Assembly (NCBI GenBank): GCA_012932295.1
Contig: JAAONU010000019.1
Coordinates: 29,551,913-29,615,912, forward strand
DNA from: Cyclina sinensis
Taxonomy: Eukaryota; Mollusca; Bivalvia; Venerida; Veneridae
Direction: 5' to 3'
DNA: 64,000 nt
The notes beneath the pieces are model-generated. The model did not search any database. It was not told the DNA's origin and saw only the letters and a list, made by a program, of their open reading frames with translations. A program made the translations under genes and the position numbers. Below are positions 12,060 through 23,300 of the stretch, in pieces. The stretch's first letter is position 1. The number at the start of each line of letters is the position of its first letter.

Positions 12060-13925
12060 TTATAGAACTTTGAATGTTATTGACGGAATAAGGCTCCAGA
12101 AAGGAGTAGTAACAGGCTGCACAATATCAGTTATTTGTGATGGGCATGAACTTAATTATAGATGCTGCAAAGAGGGAAACCAGAGGACAAAAGACAGCAT
12201 TAGGGATATACCTCCCATATACCTCCCACCCAATAGAGGATTTATGGATGACCTCACCATAACTACATGCAACGACACATGTGCAAGCTCGTTGGGTTCT
12301 AACAGCATTGGATGAGACTGTAAGTTGGGCAAGAATGAAGTTCAAACCGAAGAAGTCAAGGAGCCTGGTGATCAAGAAGGGGAAGGTTACACAAAGATTC
12401 AACCTCCATAGTAAACAATCCCATCAAGTGCCTGGGCAAATGGTATGATGCAAGCTTAAACGACACAAGCAGCATTAACCGCCTCAAGAACCAACTCCAA
12501 GAAGGCCTGAAGGAAATAGATAAGACATTACTTCATGGAAAGTTCAAGGCATGGTTATTTCAACATGGATTGTTACAAAGACTAATGTGGCCTCTCATGC
12601 CGTATGAGATAGCAGTTACTACTGTGGAAGGCTTTGAAAGAACCATCTGTAGATACATTCGTAGATGGCTAGGAGTACCACCCAGTTTAACAAGCATAGG
12701 ACTCTACGGTAGAACCAGCCAGCTGCCACTTCCATTATCTTCAATTGTTGAAGAGTTCAAAGTTGCTGAAGCCAGATTAGTTTTGACCCTGAAGGAATAA
12801 TCAGATGATCAGATCTGGAGGGCTGGAATTGAAACCAGGACTGGTAGGAAGTGGTCAGTAAGCCAAGCAGTGTCCCAAGCGGAAAGTAGACTAAGACACA
12901 AAGAGATCATCGGAACAACTGCGGAGGGCAGACAAGGGTAGGCATGACAAAACCACAGCGATAGTGTACAGCGGATAAGAGAGATAAAAGCCAGATGGTA
13001 CTGAAGGAAATCAGGGCAAGTGAAGAAGAGAACAGAAGAACCCGTTCAGTCGAAATGGGAGGACAAGGAGCATGGAACCAGTGGACAACAATAGAGAGGA
13101 TGTTGACTTCGGCAGATATCTGGCAGTATGAGCCATTACGGCTCAAATTCCTCTTGACGTCAGTCTACGACCTGTTGCCATCCCCAACCAACCTTCACAG
13201 ATGGGATTTAGTGGAAGACACAAGATGCATACTCTGCGACAAGCCTGGTACAATGGAACATGTTTTGTCATCCTGCCAGACTTCACTGACACAGGGCCGC
13301 TACAGATGGAGGCATGATACAGTCCTTAGGTAGTAAGCAGACATTCTAGAGCGCGAGAGAAAGAAGAAAAGAGCTACAACGAAGAAGGCATCTACAAAGA
13401 TCAATTTTGTCAAAGCAGAGAAGCGTCCGGGAGCTCATCGATCCTAAATGAATCGAATCACATGGAGATGTGAGTGGACTTAGGGAAGAAGTTGGTCTTC
13501 CCAGACATCGTCCAAACCACACAAAGACCGGATGTTGTGTTATGGTCACCCAAAGACAAGAAACTAGTGACAATTGAACTCACCGTCCCCTGGGAGTCAG
13601 GATGCGATTTGGCGTATGAGAGGAAGTAGGCCAAGTATACCGATCTTATAGACCAGTGCAGATCCTGCGGCTGGAAGACTTGGTTGTTCCCCATCGAGAT
13701 TGGCGCCAGAGGATTCCCGCACAGTCATTGTGGAGAATGTTACTAGGGATCAAATGAAACAGAAAGAGAGCTGTTATGAGACTGGGGCAAGCAGCAGAGA
13801 AAGCATCCGGTTGGCTGTGGATAAAGAGTGAGGAGAAGAGCTGGCAGCTAACTACTGACACGGAGTGTCTGGTCAGCACTGCGGTTCCACCGTCGGGAGA
13901 GTGTCCTGGGATTAAAGGATGAAAC
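12060..13925 (+). pseudogene. Decayed retroelement: reverse-transcriptase C-terminus, zinc knuckle and restriction-like endonuclease
   Basis: Broken plus-strand frames read in order as one protein family. First comes an RT fragment with 'GVVTGC', 'PPNRGFMDDLTIT' (the MDD form of the catalytic box, about 12230-12260) and 'KFKPKKSRSLV'. Next are 'LMWPLMPYE' and 'RRWLGVPPSLTSIGLYG' (12570-12720). A CILC..KPGTMEHVLSSC zinc knuckle lies at about 13230-13275. Finally 'RPDVVLWSPKDKKLVTIELT' (about 13530-13590) has the PD..E spacing of the restriction-like endonuclease found in R2/NeSL-type elements. 'ARGFPAQSLW' and 'KASGWLWI' follow. This RT-REL protein recurs in many aquatic invertebrate genomes. 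Stop codons and several frame changes (around 12310, 12400, 12800, 13330, 13450, 13630) show it is dead. No 5' half is present. Confidence 0.8.
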
Positions 13926-14009
13926 ACTCATTGATCGGCGGCTCCCAGCTGATGAGTCCGCGGTTTTGTGCAGCGCAGGCTGTATACTACACAGTACAGT
14001 GAACTGCAT

Positions 14010-15846
14010 TTATTAAGATTGGATCTATCTAAAGCATTTGACTGTTTACCCCATGACATTTTATTATTAAAATTAAAACAATATGGACTATCAGAGCCAG
14101 CCACCAGCCTCCTACAATCCTATCTTTCTAACAGAAAACAACAAATTAAGATTGGAAATGTTGTAAGTTCATGGGCTGGCATAAGCAAAGGAGTTCCTCA
14201 AGGTTCTATTCTTGGACCTCTTCTTTTTAATGTTTTTATTAATGACATATTTTATTTTATTCAAAACAGCTCCTTGTATAATTATGCTGATGACAACACC
14301 TTATCCTTTCATTCGCCAGATTTTGACGGAGTTATAAAAGTCCTACAAACTGAAAGTAACATCCTTACTGACTGGTTTAGAATTAACAAAATGCAAGCTA
14401 ATCCAGACAAATTCCAAGCAATAGTAGTAGGCAAAAAATCATTTAGTAAAAACCCAGTTTTCCAAATTGGCAACAGCAGCATATCCTGTGATGAGACTGT
14501 TAAACTTCTTGGTATTGACCTTGATTATAAGCTAAATTTTGAAATTCATATTGGTAATTTATGTAAGAATGCAGGCAGACAGTTAAACATCCTTAAAAGA
14601 ATTGGTAAACAATTAAATAGGCTCAATAAATTGACAGTATTTCACACCTTTATTTTATCAAATTTTAACTTTTGTCCAATGGCCTGGAATTTTTGCTCTG
14701 AAAATAACACAAAAAAATGGATAAACTCCAAGAGAAAGCACTCAGATTTGTACTCGATGATTATTCTTCTTCTTACCAGGACTTGCTACAAAAAGTAAAT
14801 ATACCATCTTTGTATATGAGAAGAATGCGTACAATGGCCATAGAAACCTTTAAAATCTTAAATGGACTTGCACCAGTGGTTCTTTCAGATTTAATTATAA
14901 AAAGAAATTCTTCAATATATTTTAGATACTCAAATATTTTACAGGTTCCAAGAGTAAATACCTCAACTTACGGTAAGCAATCATTCAGGTATGCTGCCCC
15001 TGTGCTGTGGAACTCTCTCCCAGATGAGTTTAGATCCTGCTCAAATTATGCTCAGTTTAAAAATCTTGTTCAGTCATGGAATGGTACACAATGTAAATGT
15101 TCATCTTGTTCCTGGGATAGGGTTTCAACACAGGCACACCATACCAAAACATAAATGTAGTCGCTAGTTTTTTTTCCATATAGCTTATTTTGTTTATTCT
15201 GCTGAATGCTTTGCTTGTGTTAAATGTTTGTTTTATAAATACCTATATGTTATATTTGCTTATCCTTAAGCATGCTGAAAGCTTTTAAAATTATATTATT
15301 ATTTATATAAAAGCATGTTTTTGTATGTTACTATGTCTTTTTCTGTTTGCTATCTGCAATTAATCTTAGCTATATGTGTTCAAGCTTGCTGCTATGAATT
15401 AGCTGTTGTCTAGACTTCTGCCAGCCTGTGAAATGTGCTTGTTCTTTTTTAATGTCAAGAAATTATATACGTTGTCTTTTGTTTCTAAAATGTATTTCAG
15501 GGAACTGTAATTTTTATCTAAATTTTGTTAGCACCCTTGAAACTTTTTGTATTTGTGTACTTACTATTACCTTTTAATTTGATAAATATTTGTTGTCATG
15601 TGAAAATATTCATATGTTCCTCTTTTTGTTTTTAAGCATTGTTTTTAGACTATGCAGATGGTAAGATTAGCATATTTCTCATAGCTTTTATATTTAATAA
15701 TATTTTTTTTCTTATTTGTAGCTGTTTTACATTTGTTAAAATTATATTTGTGTTATATAGTCGGTTAAAAAAGCTCTAAATAGCTTATGTTAATTGTATA
15801 TGTCTTGCCGACTCAAAATAAATCTTATCTTATCTTATCTTATCTT
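14010..15846 (+). mobile_element. 5'-truncated non-LTR retrotransposon (CR1/Jockey-like) with (TTATC)n tail
   Basis: The insertion begins inside the RT domain and runs through a roughly 670-bp AT-rich 3' UTR. It ends in about five TTATC repeats at 15818-15846, the kind of short tandem 3' tail used by CR1/L2-like elements instead of poly(A). It abuts the RT-REL pseudogene on its left, and the junction lies within about 13950-14015. I could not identify a target-site duplication. Confidence 0.8.
14016..15154 (+). pseudogene. Reverse transcriptase ORF2 C-terminal part of the CR1/Jockey-like element, one frameshift
   Basis: The frame opens at 'LDLSKAFDCLPHDILLLKL' (RT motif A). It continues through 'GVPQGSILGPLLFNVFINDI' (motif B) and 'YADDN' (catalytic motif C, about 14283-14297), then 'LGIDLDYKLNF' and the thumb. 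At about 14708-14715 a run of A residues shifts the frame. The second frame resumes with 'MDKLQEKALRFVLDDYSS' and ends 'SFRYAAPVLWNSLPDEFR...' and a stop at 15154, the usual C-terminus of these elements. The endonuclease and RT N-terminus are absent, so it cannot be autonomous. One indel in about 1.1 kb suggests a fairly young copy. Confidence 0.85.
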
Positions 15847-15849
15847 AAG

Positions 15850-16920
15850 AATACGAAATTATTTTTAAAAGTAATTCATTCACATTTTATTATCTGTTTG
15901 CGAATTCTCTGTTTTAAAAATTAGATCGTTCATTTGCTGATGGACAGTAATTATTTTGCTTTTGTCGCTCAATGCCTTTGTTTCTTTTTCTTTAACATTA
16001 AACCGAATGAACACTTACTAATACGTAAATAAAATCGAATCTCTGTGTATATATCTTTGCATTTTAGACTGGAAAAATTAACAATTACAAGAAAAAATAG
16101 TTTCATCGAGACTTGGCAACACCACTTGGGAGCAAAATAAATTTTCTGAAATCCAAGAGACAAAATGCACTTCCAAGAAAAGAAGTGCATTTTCAAGTAG
16201 GATTAATTACACAACATGATTAGAATAATGCACAGACTTAAACATGTAGTATTAGAAAACTTCTAAAGATAGTGTAACAGTCTTGTCCGTAGGTTACCGT
16301 ATATATTTCCGTTGGAACGGGTTTTATTGTAGTTTTTAACTCACATCGGTTACTTCCCTTTGACTACATTAGGACGGATCCGCATTAAGACAGTTGTGAA
16401 ATTTATGCGGTTCAACTCAACATGACGGGTTGCATTTTGACACTTCATCACATTAATTGATTAGTAATGATTGTAAGTTTTCATTGAACAAGACCACTTT
16501 TCTCTCGTTATTTGTTTTCTTTACTTAAAATAATTATACTTAACTTGGTGCCATTCTAGGGATTATCCGGCCGTTTTTTTTTTTTTGGCTGTTTTCATGT
16601 CCCTGTAAAAAATCGTTACTAAGTCAAAACAAATAAAGATCACCTGTTTTCAGTATCAAACACTGAACCATGCAGAACTGTTCAAAGCACTAACATTAAC
16701 ATAGCCTTCTTTGAAATCAATCAAAAACTTTAAAAGACCAAATTGAGCAATACTGTTCTAATAAATTATTAATTTTTGTTTACTTCATGACTAAGTCACT
16801 TCAGCTTATTACTGCCAAATGTCAATACTGACTATACTAGACAGACGCATGTCAGGAACATTTGAAATTATCAGTGATAAAAACAAATTAAATAGGATTA
16901 TTACCAAAGATCTTACTTGA
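15850..16920. other. Non-coding spacer with one perfect short hairpin
   Basis: AT-rich, with no exon recognised. A perfect 11-bp stem (AAAATGCACTT / AAGTGCATTTT) with a 10-nt loop lies at about 16161-16193. A poly(T) run sits near 16577. Confidence 0.5.
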
Positions 16921-18201
16921 ATATTTAAAGGCAGTGGCTACGGTTACGGAACCGTAATCCTAGTCTCACTATTTGGCCTCCGAAGGTGAACTCATTTTAT
17001 AGGCTGATATTTCATAGTTGTTCACCTTCTACGTCTCACTTTGATCTGCATCTGGCTAAGCGGACTCGCCCAATCGTAGGCGATTGGGCACTTTTTATGG
17101 CTCGTTTGTCCAACATTTCACAGAGTTTAAGGCAAAAATGATAAAAATATGATAAAATATGATAACTATATTCATACCTGATCCTGTAATCCAAGAAAAC
17201 ACACAAATACATAAGTATAGAACTGAAACACTTATTTCCTACCAGATTAATCCACCATTTTATTCAAAATTTGGCAATCGGAATACTCGGTGTTCTAGGT
17301 TAATAGATAACCAGGACAGGGTAAAAACTGTGCCGAACCGAGTCCGCTTAACCAGATGCAGTTTAAAATTAGGCTTAAAGGTTGAACAACTAAAAAATAT
17401 CAGATCAGTATATGGGTTCAACACTTTAAGCCTAATAAATTAGGCTACCGTAATCCTAGCCTCCGAGTCTAGGATTACGGAAGTTCCGTAATCTTAGACA
17501 AACCCACTGGAAAAGGCTACGGTTACGGAAGTTTTTTTAAAGAAGCGTATTTTCAACAGTTAAATATCAAATAGCATGCCAAAATTTAATTTTTATTCAT
17601 TAAACAAACCATTTCACCAAATTTGCGTTATCAAACTGTCATTTTGTACGCCATTTTAATTGTTGTTTCAGCAACGAATTAACGTTAAATATCGTTGTCA
17701 TTTGTATTTGGACAAGTTATATATTTGTTTTTTCCCCAACCTTCCCCAAAAGTTAGAAATTGACAAGATCGACCTGCAGTATTTGCTTCCTAACATTATA
17801 ATTCAATGCAAACTTGGAATTTAATAGACAGTCGTTCATTTTTTGCGTCATAATAATGCGAACAAGATAACACTAAAGACAGTACACATTTCAGGGCAAT
17901 TATTCACATCGTCTTTGAAGTGTCTGTAGATGACGACAATGACATATTTAACCATTAACGTTAGTCAAAACAACAACTAAGATGGCGTATCATAACATTA
18001 GTGTTGACTCATTTTGGAGAAAAAAAAATATTTGAGACAATTAACAGTTTATCACTCGATTTTGGGTATGAAACCCTTTAAAAAAACTTCCGTAACCGTA
18101 GCCTTTTCCAGTGGGTTTGTCTAGAATTACGGAACTTCCGTAATCCTTGACTCGGAGGCTAGGATTACGGTTCCGTAACCGTAGCCACTGCCATATTTAA
18201 A
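16921..18201. mobile_element. Foldback DNA transposon B with 9-bp target duplication ATATTTAAA
   Basis: The element is 16930-18192 and starts GGCAGTGGCTACGG, ending with the exact complement. ATATTTAAA flanks both sides (16921-16929 and 18193-18201). Its TIRs carry stacked short palindromes such as the 19-bp ATTACGGAAGTTCCGTAAT at 17474-17492, and hairpins TTACGG-AA-CCGTAA. The inner TIR parts match at about 17446-17545 (left) and 18078-18165 (right). The left TIR is split by a nested insertion. The interior is non-coding. The GGCAGTG end matches element A, so the two are probably related families. Confidence 0.88.
16964..17446. mobile_element. Nested insertion inside the left TIR of element B
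   Basis: The 13-mer ACCGTAATCCTAG occurs at 16951-16963 and again at 17447-17459. The intact right TIR of element B has only one copy at the corresponding place, so about 483 bp (plus one duplicate) was inserted. The insert has diverged inverted arms. CTGCATCTGGCTAAGCGGAC near 17047-17066 pairs with its complement near 17343-17362, and further arm similarity lies outside that. It has no coding capacity. The exact ends, and whether all 13 bp are target duplication, are uncertain. Confidence 0.7.
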
Positions 18202-18214
18202 ATCCATAAAACTT

Positions 18215-18795
18215 GTTCAATCCAGGTACAGTTGGTTGATTATTTGTTCCAGTCATATAGTCCGGTGGGAAGAATGAGTTTATGTGATGTTCTTGACTGT
18301 GGCTTGAGGAATTTGTTGTTTCTTGTGAACGACATTAACATGTTTATTTCTCATTTTGTATAGCATGACCAGGCTAGCTTGATTTCATCTTTGTTGGAGT
18401 GTTGACCATTTTAATTCCTTTTATTTGTTACACTGCATGTATAGTGGTAATCATTTTGAACGTAACTTTCGGCTGACCTTTTAGACCAATTCTATTGTGT
18501 GAGTGAGGTATTTCTGCCATGGGTGCCATTTGATTGAACAGTATTCGACCTAAGGCTGCTCATATGTTTTGTATGCTGCTTCTTTCAGCTGTTGTGAGTT
18601 TTTACATTTTTGACATTTAATCTGATGAATCTAAAGCTGTTTTTCGCTTTGTTTGTGATATTGTTTATGTGGGATGACAAGTTCAGGTTACTAATTATAG
18701 TAACTCCCAGATATTTTGCATTTTCTGTGGGTTTGCTGTGTAAGGGAAGATGACCTGTTTCTTTTTTTTCCTTCGTATTCTGAGTACTTCATACT
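18215..18795 (-). pseudogene. Reverse-transcriptase C-terminal fossil (CR1/Jockey-like)
   Basis: Read on the minus strand, the sequence gives broken but ordered family motifs. It starts near 18740 with 'ENAKYLGVTIISNLNLSSH' then 'INNITNKAKNSFRFIRLN'. Then come 'AAYKTYEQP', 'VEYCS..WHPW' and 'KYLTH', with 'LKWSTLQQR' and 'LVMLYKMRNKHVNV' near 18430-18340, and 'HSFFPPDYMTGTNN' near 18260-18240. These are the linker and C-terminal region of a non-LTR RT. Several stops and frame changes break it. It is distinct from the copy at 14010-15846. Confidence 0.7.
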
Positions 18796-19515
18796 TAACC
18801 AACAATGTCTCTTAATTCTAATATAAAAATTTGACCAGTGAAAACTTTAATCTGGGACTCGAAACTGTTGACTGCCTCATTGATTAGAATTTGTCTGTAT
18901 TTCACCAAAGACCAGTTTACATGAAATAATATAAGAATAAAATTTTTTTGAGAAATAGCAGTAGTAGCTTTGTAAATCTTAATGAATAATGTTAAGCATA
19001 AAATCATCTTTTAAAAAACCTGGAGTTTGGAAAGTACCTGCATCAGACTTCAGAGTAAAACTGGCAAGATGGTTTAAGAATACATTTAATTACAAGTTTT
19101 GCAAGGAATGATATTGAAATAAAGTTTGGAATTTTCAATATTGTGGTTTTGCTGCACTTTGTATGGAAGTTTTGATGATAGTACTCACTACTGTTAATTG
19201 ATGTTTTGAACATGCAGTTTATGACAGTGTCAAAAGTTGTTATAGGATACCTTGTAGCTATTTATAGATCACCATCCAGTACCACATTGTAAATAGATGA
19301 TTACTGTATATATGACTCTACTGATAACTTACAGCTATAGCTTTATCAGTAAAACGCCTATCGTGGAGTCAGAAGTACCAAGTTAAAACCCAGTAAGAGT
19401 TTTCTGTTTTTCATAAGTAATTTATTTAAATCATTTCAGTTAGGCATTGGCTTTTAAACACAAGGGAGATATTCTAACAGTATCTTTAAATGCAGTGTTT
19501 AAATGAAAAGGTAAA
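18796..19515. other. Non-coding spacer, nothing recognised
   Basis: AT-rich sequence without exons or clear repeats between the RT fossil and the next dispersed element. Confidence 0.45.
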
Positions 19516-19517
19516 TT

Positions 19518-20000
19518 TTTATGCCCCTGAAGGGAGACATATAGTTTTTGAATTGTCTGTCAGTCCGTCTGTCAGTCCATCCATCTGTCCTCTTTTTGTC
19601 CGGTCCCTAACTTTGTCAGTCATGGATGGATTTTTTTGGTTAATTTTATAGTAGGAACAAGAATCACACTTCTTTTGCTACAGGTCCAGCTATTGGATTC
19701 TCATGTCCAACTGATTACTTTAAAATGAATAATGTGTATTACACTGATTCTCAATAAGTAAGTCCACTGGCGAAGAAATATATTCAAAAATTTTAACTTG
19801 AATAACCTCCAGTGTTGTGATTTCAAAGAAACAATCTATGTATCCAGACTTTAAATCTAAATTTTGTGATGCATAACTTGCTTCGTATTCTTATGCTGAT
19901 CATAATAGTAATCAAGGGTATAAATAACTTTTTTGGCCTTTTAAATTTCCATTACACAGCTCTCTTTGGTAATGCAAACTAGTCTTGAAGCTTTTTTTAT
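19518..20000 (+). repeat. Dispersed element fragment with ATGCCCCTGAAGGG..CATATAG head and GTCCGTCTGTC run
   Basis: It begins TTTTTATGCCCCTGAAGGGAGACATATAG, followed by CAGTCCGTCTGTCAGTCCATC. The same head appears at 30376, 39210 and 47998. This repeat style, with a small hairpin (GCCCC..GGGAGGC) followed by GTCCGTCC repeats, is common in bivalve genomes. The right end is not clear. Confidence 0.6.
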
Positions 20001-20329
20001 CCAAAATTCAATAGCACTATGTGATAATAAATTTACAATGATTTGTTGATTGCATGATTTTGCTGATTTTATTCTTATGCCAATAAAACTCTTTCAACCT
20101 TGTATTAAAATTCATGTAATTTCTGAGCTTTAAAATCATTGGGATTACGTGCAGCTGAGAAAAGTATCAAATCTTGCTCCAGTTATATACATTATCGTAA
20201 ATAGAAACAAATTATTTACAATTACGTTTTTAGCGTAGGTGACTGCAAATATGTATGATTCAAGAATATCCATCAACCATTTCACTTGTAATAGGGCGAT
20301 GAAAACAACAACCACTTTTGTAACGGAAA

Positions 20330-23300
20330 TTTCATAAAAATATTCTAATATAGGATAACTTAGAAATAGAGTAAGGATGCAATGAGAGAAACCAGCTTCA
20401 AATTTAAAACTTCATTTTGTATTAAACTTCAGTACACAAAGGATGTGTAACATAAATACTCAAAACACATTCTAGTAACGGAAATTTTTTGGTAACGGAA
20501 ATTTACAGTTCATTTACATTTCGGCAAACCAGTGATTGATTTATACTTGCATTCCAAAAAGTTTTAATGTAGTCATCAAACAACTTTTTTTTTAAACTGT
20601 AACACAGAAAAACAGGAAAAATCTAAAAAAAACCGTCAACTAACATCAACTATATTAACTAATACACCGAAGTTAACACCAAGCAGCATCTGTCCTAATA
20701 CCTTAACCATACAAACTTAATCACCTTTGAATAGCTTTTGCACTTTATCTATGGTGTCAGTCTGCAATTTATACATTTTCTTTGACTTTCCTGTTGCAAC
20801 AGGAGTGCCTACTTTACAGAGGACATTAGATTTGCTTAACCAAATTACATCTTTTCTTCTAGGCCACTGAAACAAGCTCTTTTTTGACTCCAAAAAATCT
20901 ATCTGAAATTCTGTTTCGTCCTCATCTACTATCTTACCCAAATACCACTTCTCATCATAAACTGCAGCAACAAAATTGCCAATTTCATAGTCATCATTTC
21001 GTGGTTCTTCAACCTCAGTCTCATTGCAATCATTTGAATCATCGGCATCACACGGACGGTTACATGACTCCTGTGACTGGATTTCCTTCTTTTGAGTTGT
21101 AGCAAGGGTCCATGTGTCGCAAGGTTTTCCTTCCAGACAAGTATTACAATAACAACTAACGTCCCTAATTAGTACCTTATGGTTACCTAACCCAGTAACA
21201 GCATGGAGTTTCATTGTACCACTCACAGCTTTGATGGGGAGTTTACTGACCAACTGATCTCTTTCTGAACACTTACTTGCAGACACAAATCTAAAGCAGA
21301 CATTTTTCATATTTGAAGTTTGAGCCCACTCAAAGAAACTTTTTGCATCCTGAATTACATATTTCCCACATCTAATGGCCTCATCAGCTAATCGTTTACA
21401 ACTTCCCCCAAGCCCATCACAAGGACCCTTGCCATGACCACTTTCAAAGTAGTTCCATACTGCGTGGATACCATACATTTCATGATGATTTGCGATCAAG
21501 TTGAATATATATTTATTTCTATACTGACTTGATGGCGAGTCACTCCAGAAATGAATGGTATTCAACAGTGGATCTATTTTCTTGAGTTCTGGGATTATAT
21601 CGTCAATAAAGGCCAGCACAGTCGATGCTTTATGTGCCATTTCATCAGACACAATGATGTAAGATTTGTGTGTCAGTTCTGCATTTTCTGCATTGTAGTA
21701 AACTACAATAGGATGAAGAGTAACTGAGGTTTGATTGAAGTACGCACTTTGTACTTCCTCTAACGAACAGCATGCGTAATTTTCAGCAAAATCTAGCTGC
21801 ATAATCATGTGATGTGCTGGTAAGTGTTGTTTCAAGTGCCTTATCTGTTCATATTGCTTTTTCATTCTGCTTACATGTTTCTCAAAATCTGTCATCTGGT
21901 TCTCAACGTGTTCAATAAACTTGCTTTGTTCCATTGATGATTCAACAATTCTTGTAACATGTTTCTTCTTTCCTTTCTCTTCAATTTCTACTCTGGTCCA
22001 CTGACTTATCGAAATGTTATCGCCCAATTCTGATTGGAGCTTTTCTATATTCAGCTTCTCATTTATGGCCTTTTCTGGGTTTGACTGTACTTCTATTCCT
22101 GCTTTGCGGAGAGCTTTCATAGTAAGAGCGGCATTCTGGTGTTTTGTACACAAGCAAGACAAACGACTTGTGAAACATGCCTTAAGTATGTATTTTGGGC
22201 GGCATCTGCAAAAAGTTGCTCTAGATAATTTCACATCAGGATTTTCAGAGAGAAACTTCTTATAAAGGTTGTCTAAATAATCTACCAGCACATGCGACTG
22301 TACTTTTTGGCCCTTTGATACACTTTTAGCATCATTCTTTCCTGGTAATGTACGGCTGTTATCTTCTCTTTTCAGAAATATTTCTATACTTTCTCTAAAC
22401 TTATCGACCATGTTCGACCTTCTCACTGGTTTCACTTGATGCTCCTTTGATTTTGTTTTACCCATACCGTGACGGCACAGACCTGTTCTTGCAGAGACAG
22501 CTTTTATGCATTTGTACTTCTTCAGAATCCGTCCAGAAATAACTCTATGTATAGCCTTCTTCTGGCCCTTTCTAGTACTCTTTCTTGTTTCAGAAATTTC
22601 GTCCACTAGAGCATTACAAGCAAGTAATGTTGGCCTTATCTTTTCTTTCTGGTGCACATTAAGGTTTGCTTCGTCCATCAAATGTTCAGTTCTTTTCCTG
22701 GGTGTAAGTTCATGCTCTGTTTTATCTCGTTCAGCTTCATCAATTTTCGCCTTTAATCTTTGATACGATCTCTGCGTTGACTTCACTTTTGTTAACAATC
22801 TTTTACGTTCTTGCTCAAGAATACGGATGCGAGATTGTGCCTCAGAAATGTCCCTTTTCCAACGTTTTAAAGCACCTTTCCTTTTACCACTAGCACTCGG
22901 AAAGTTAAATTTTACTGGCAACCTTCCCCTTTCATTTGATGGGCCTGGCTGAACTTCTGCACTTTCATATCCACTTGTGTCCTGTTCTCTTTGAGTTCTT
23001 GTTCTAAGCTCTTTTTTTCTTTCGTAAAAACGCCTTAGATTTTCTTTATTATTCCGGTTTCTTCTATTTCTGTCATTTTCAGATAACTGCGCAGAAGGGA
23101 CGTAACTCCTGTTCTTTCTTTCTCGTTCTCGTCTAAGATATTCTTCCTTGTTTATTTCCTTTAATCTCTCCCTATACGCGCACTGAATTTCAGCTCGACT
23201 TTTACCCATTGTTGTGTGATGCTGCCTGGAAGAAAAAGAAATTTCCGTTACGTTTAATAAAATTTCCGTTACCAACATTATATGGTCGTTGACAGCAGAT

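Noticed and set aside
13346..13927. Overlapping minus-strand frames of 75-93 codons
   Set aside because: They are antisense shadows of the RT-REL endonuclease fossil on the plus strand.
13921..13960. CTGATGAGTCC at 13949-13959 with GGATGAAAC just upstream, resembling a hammerhead ribozyme core in permuted (type II) order
   Set aside because: Stem II could form 4 bp, but I find no pairing for stem III and no proper UH cleavage site, so the fold fails. It is probably chance in the end of the RT-REL fossil.
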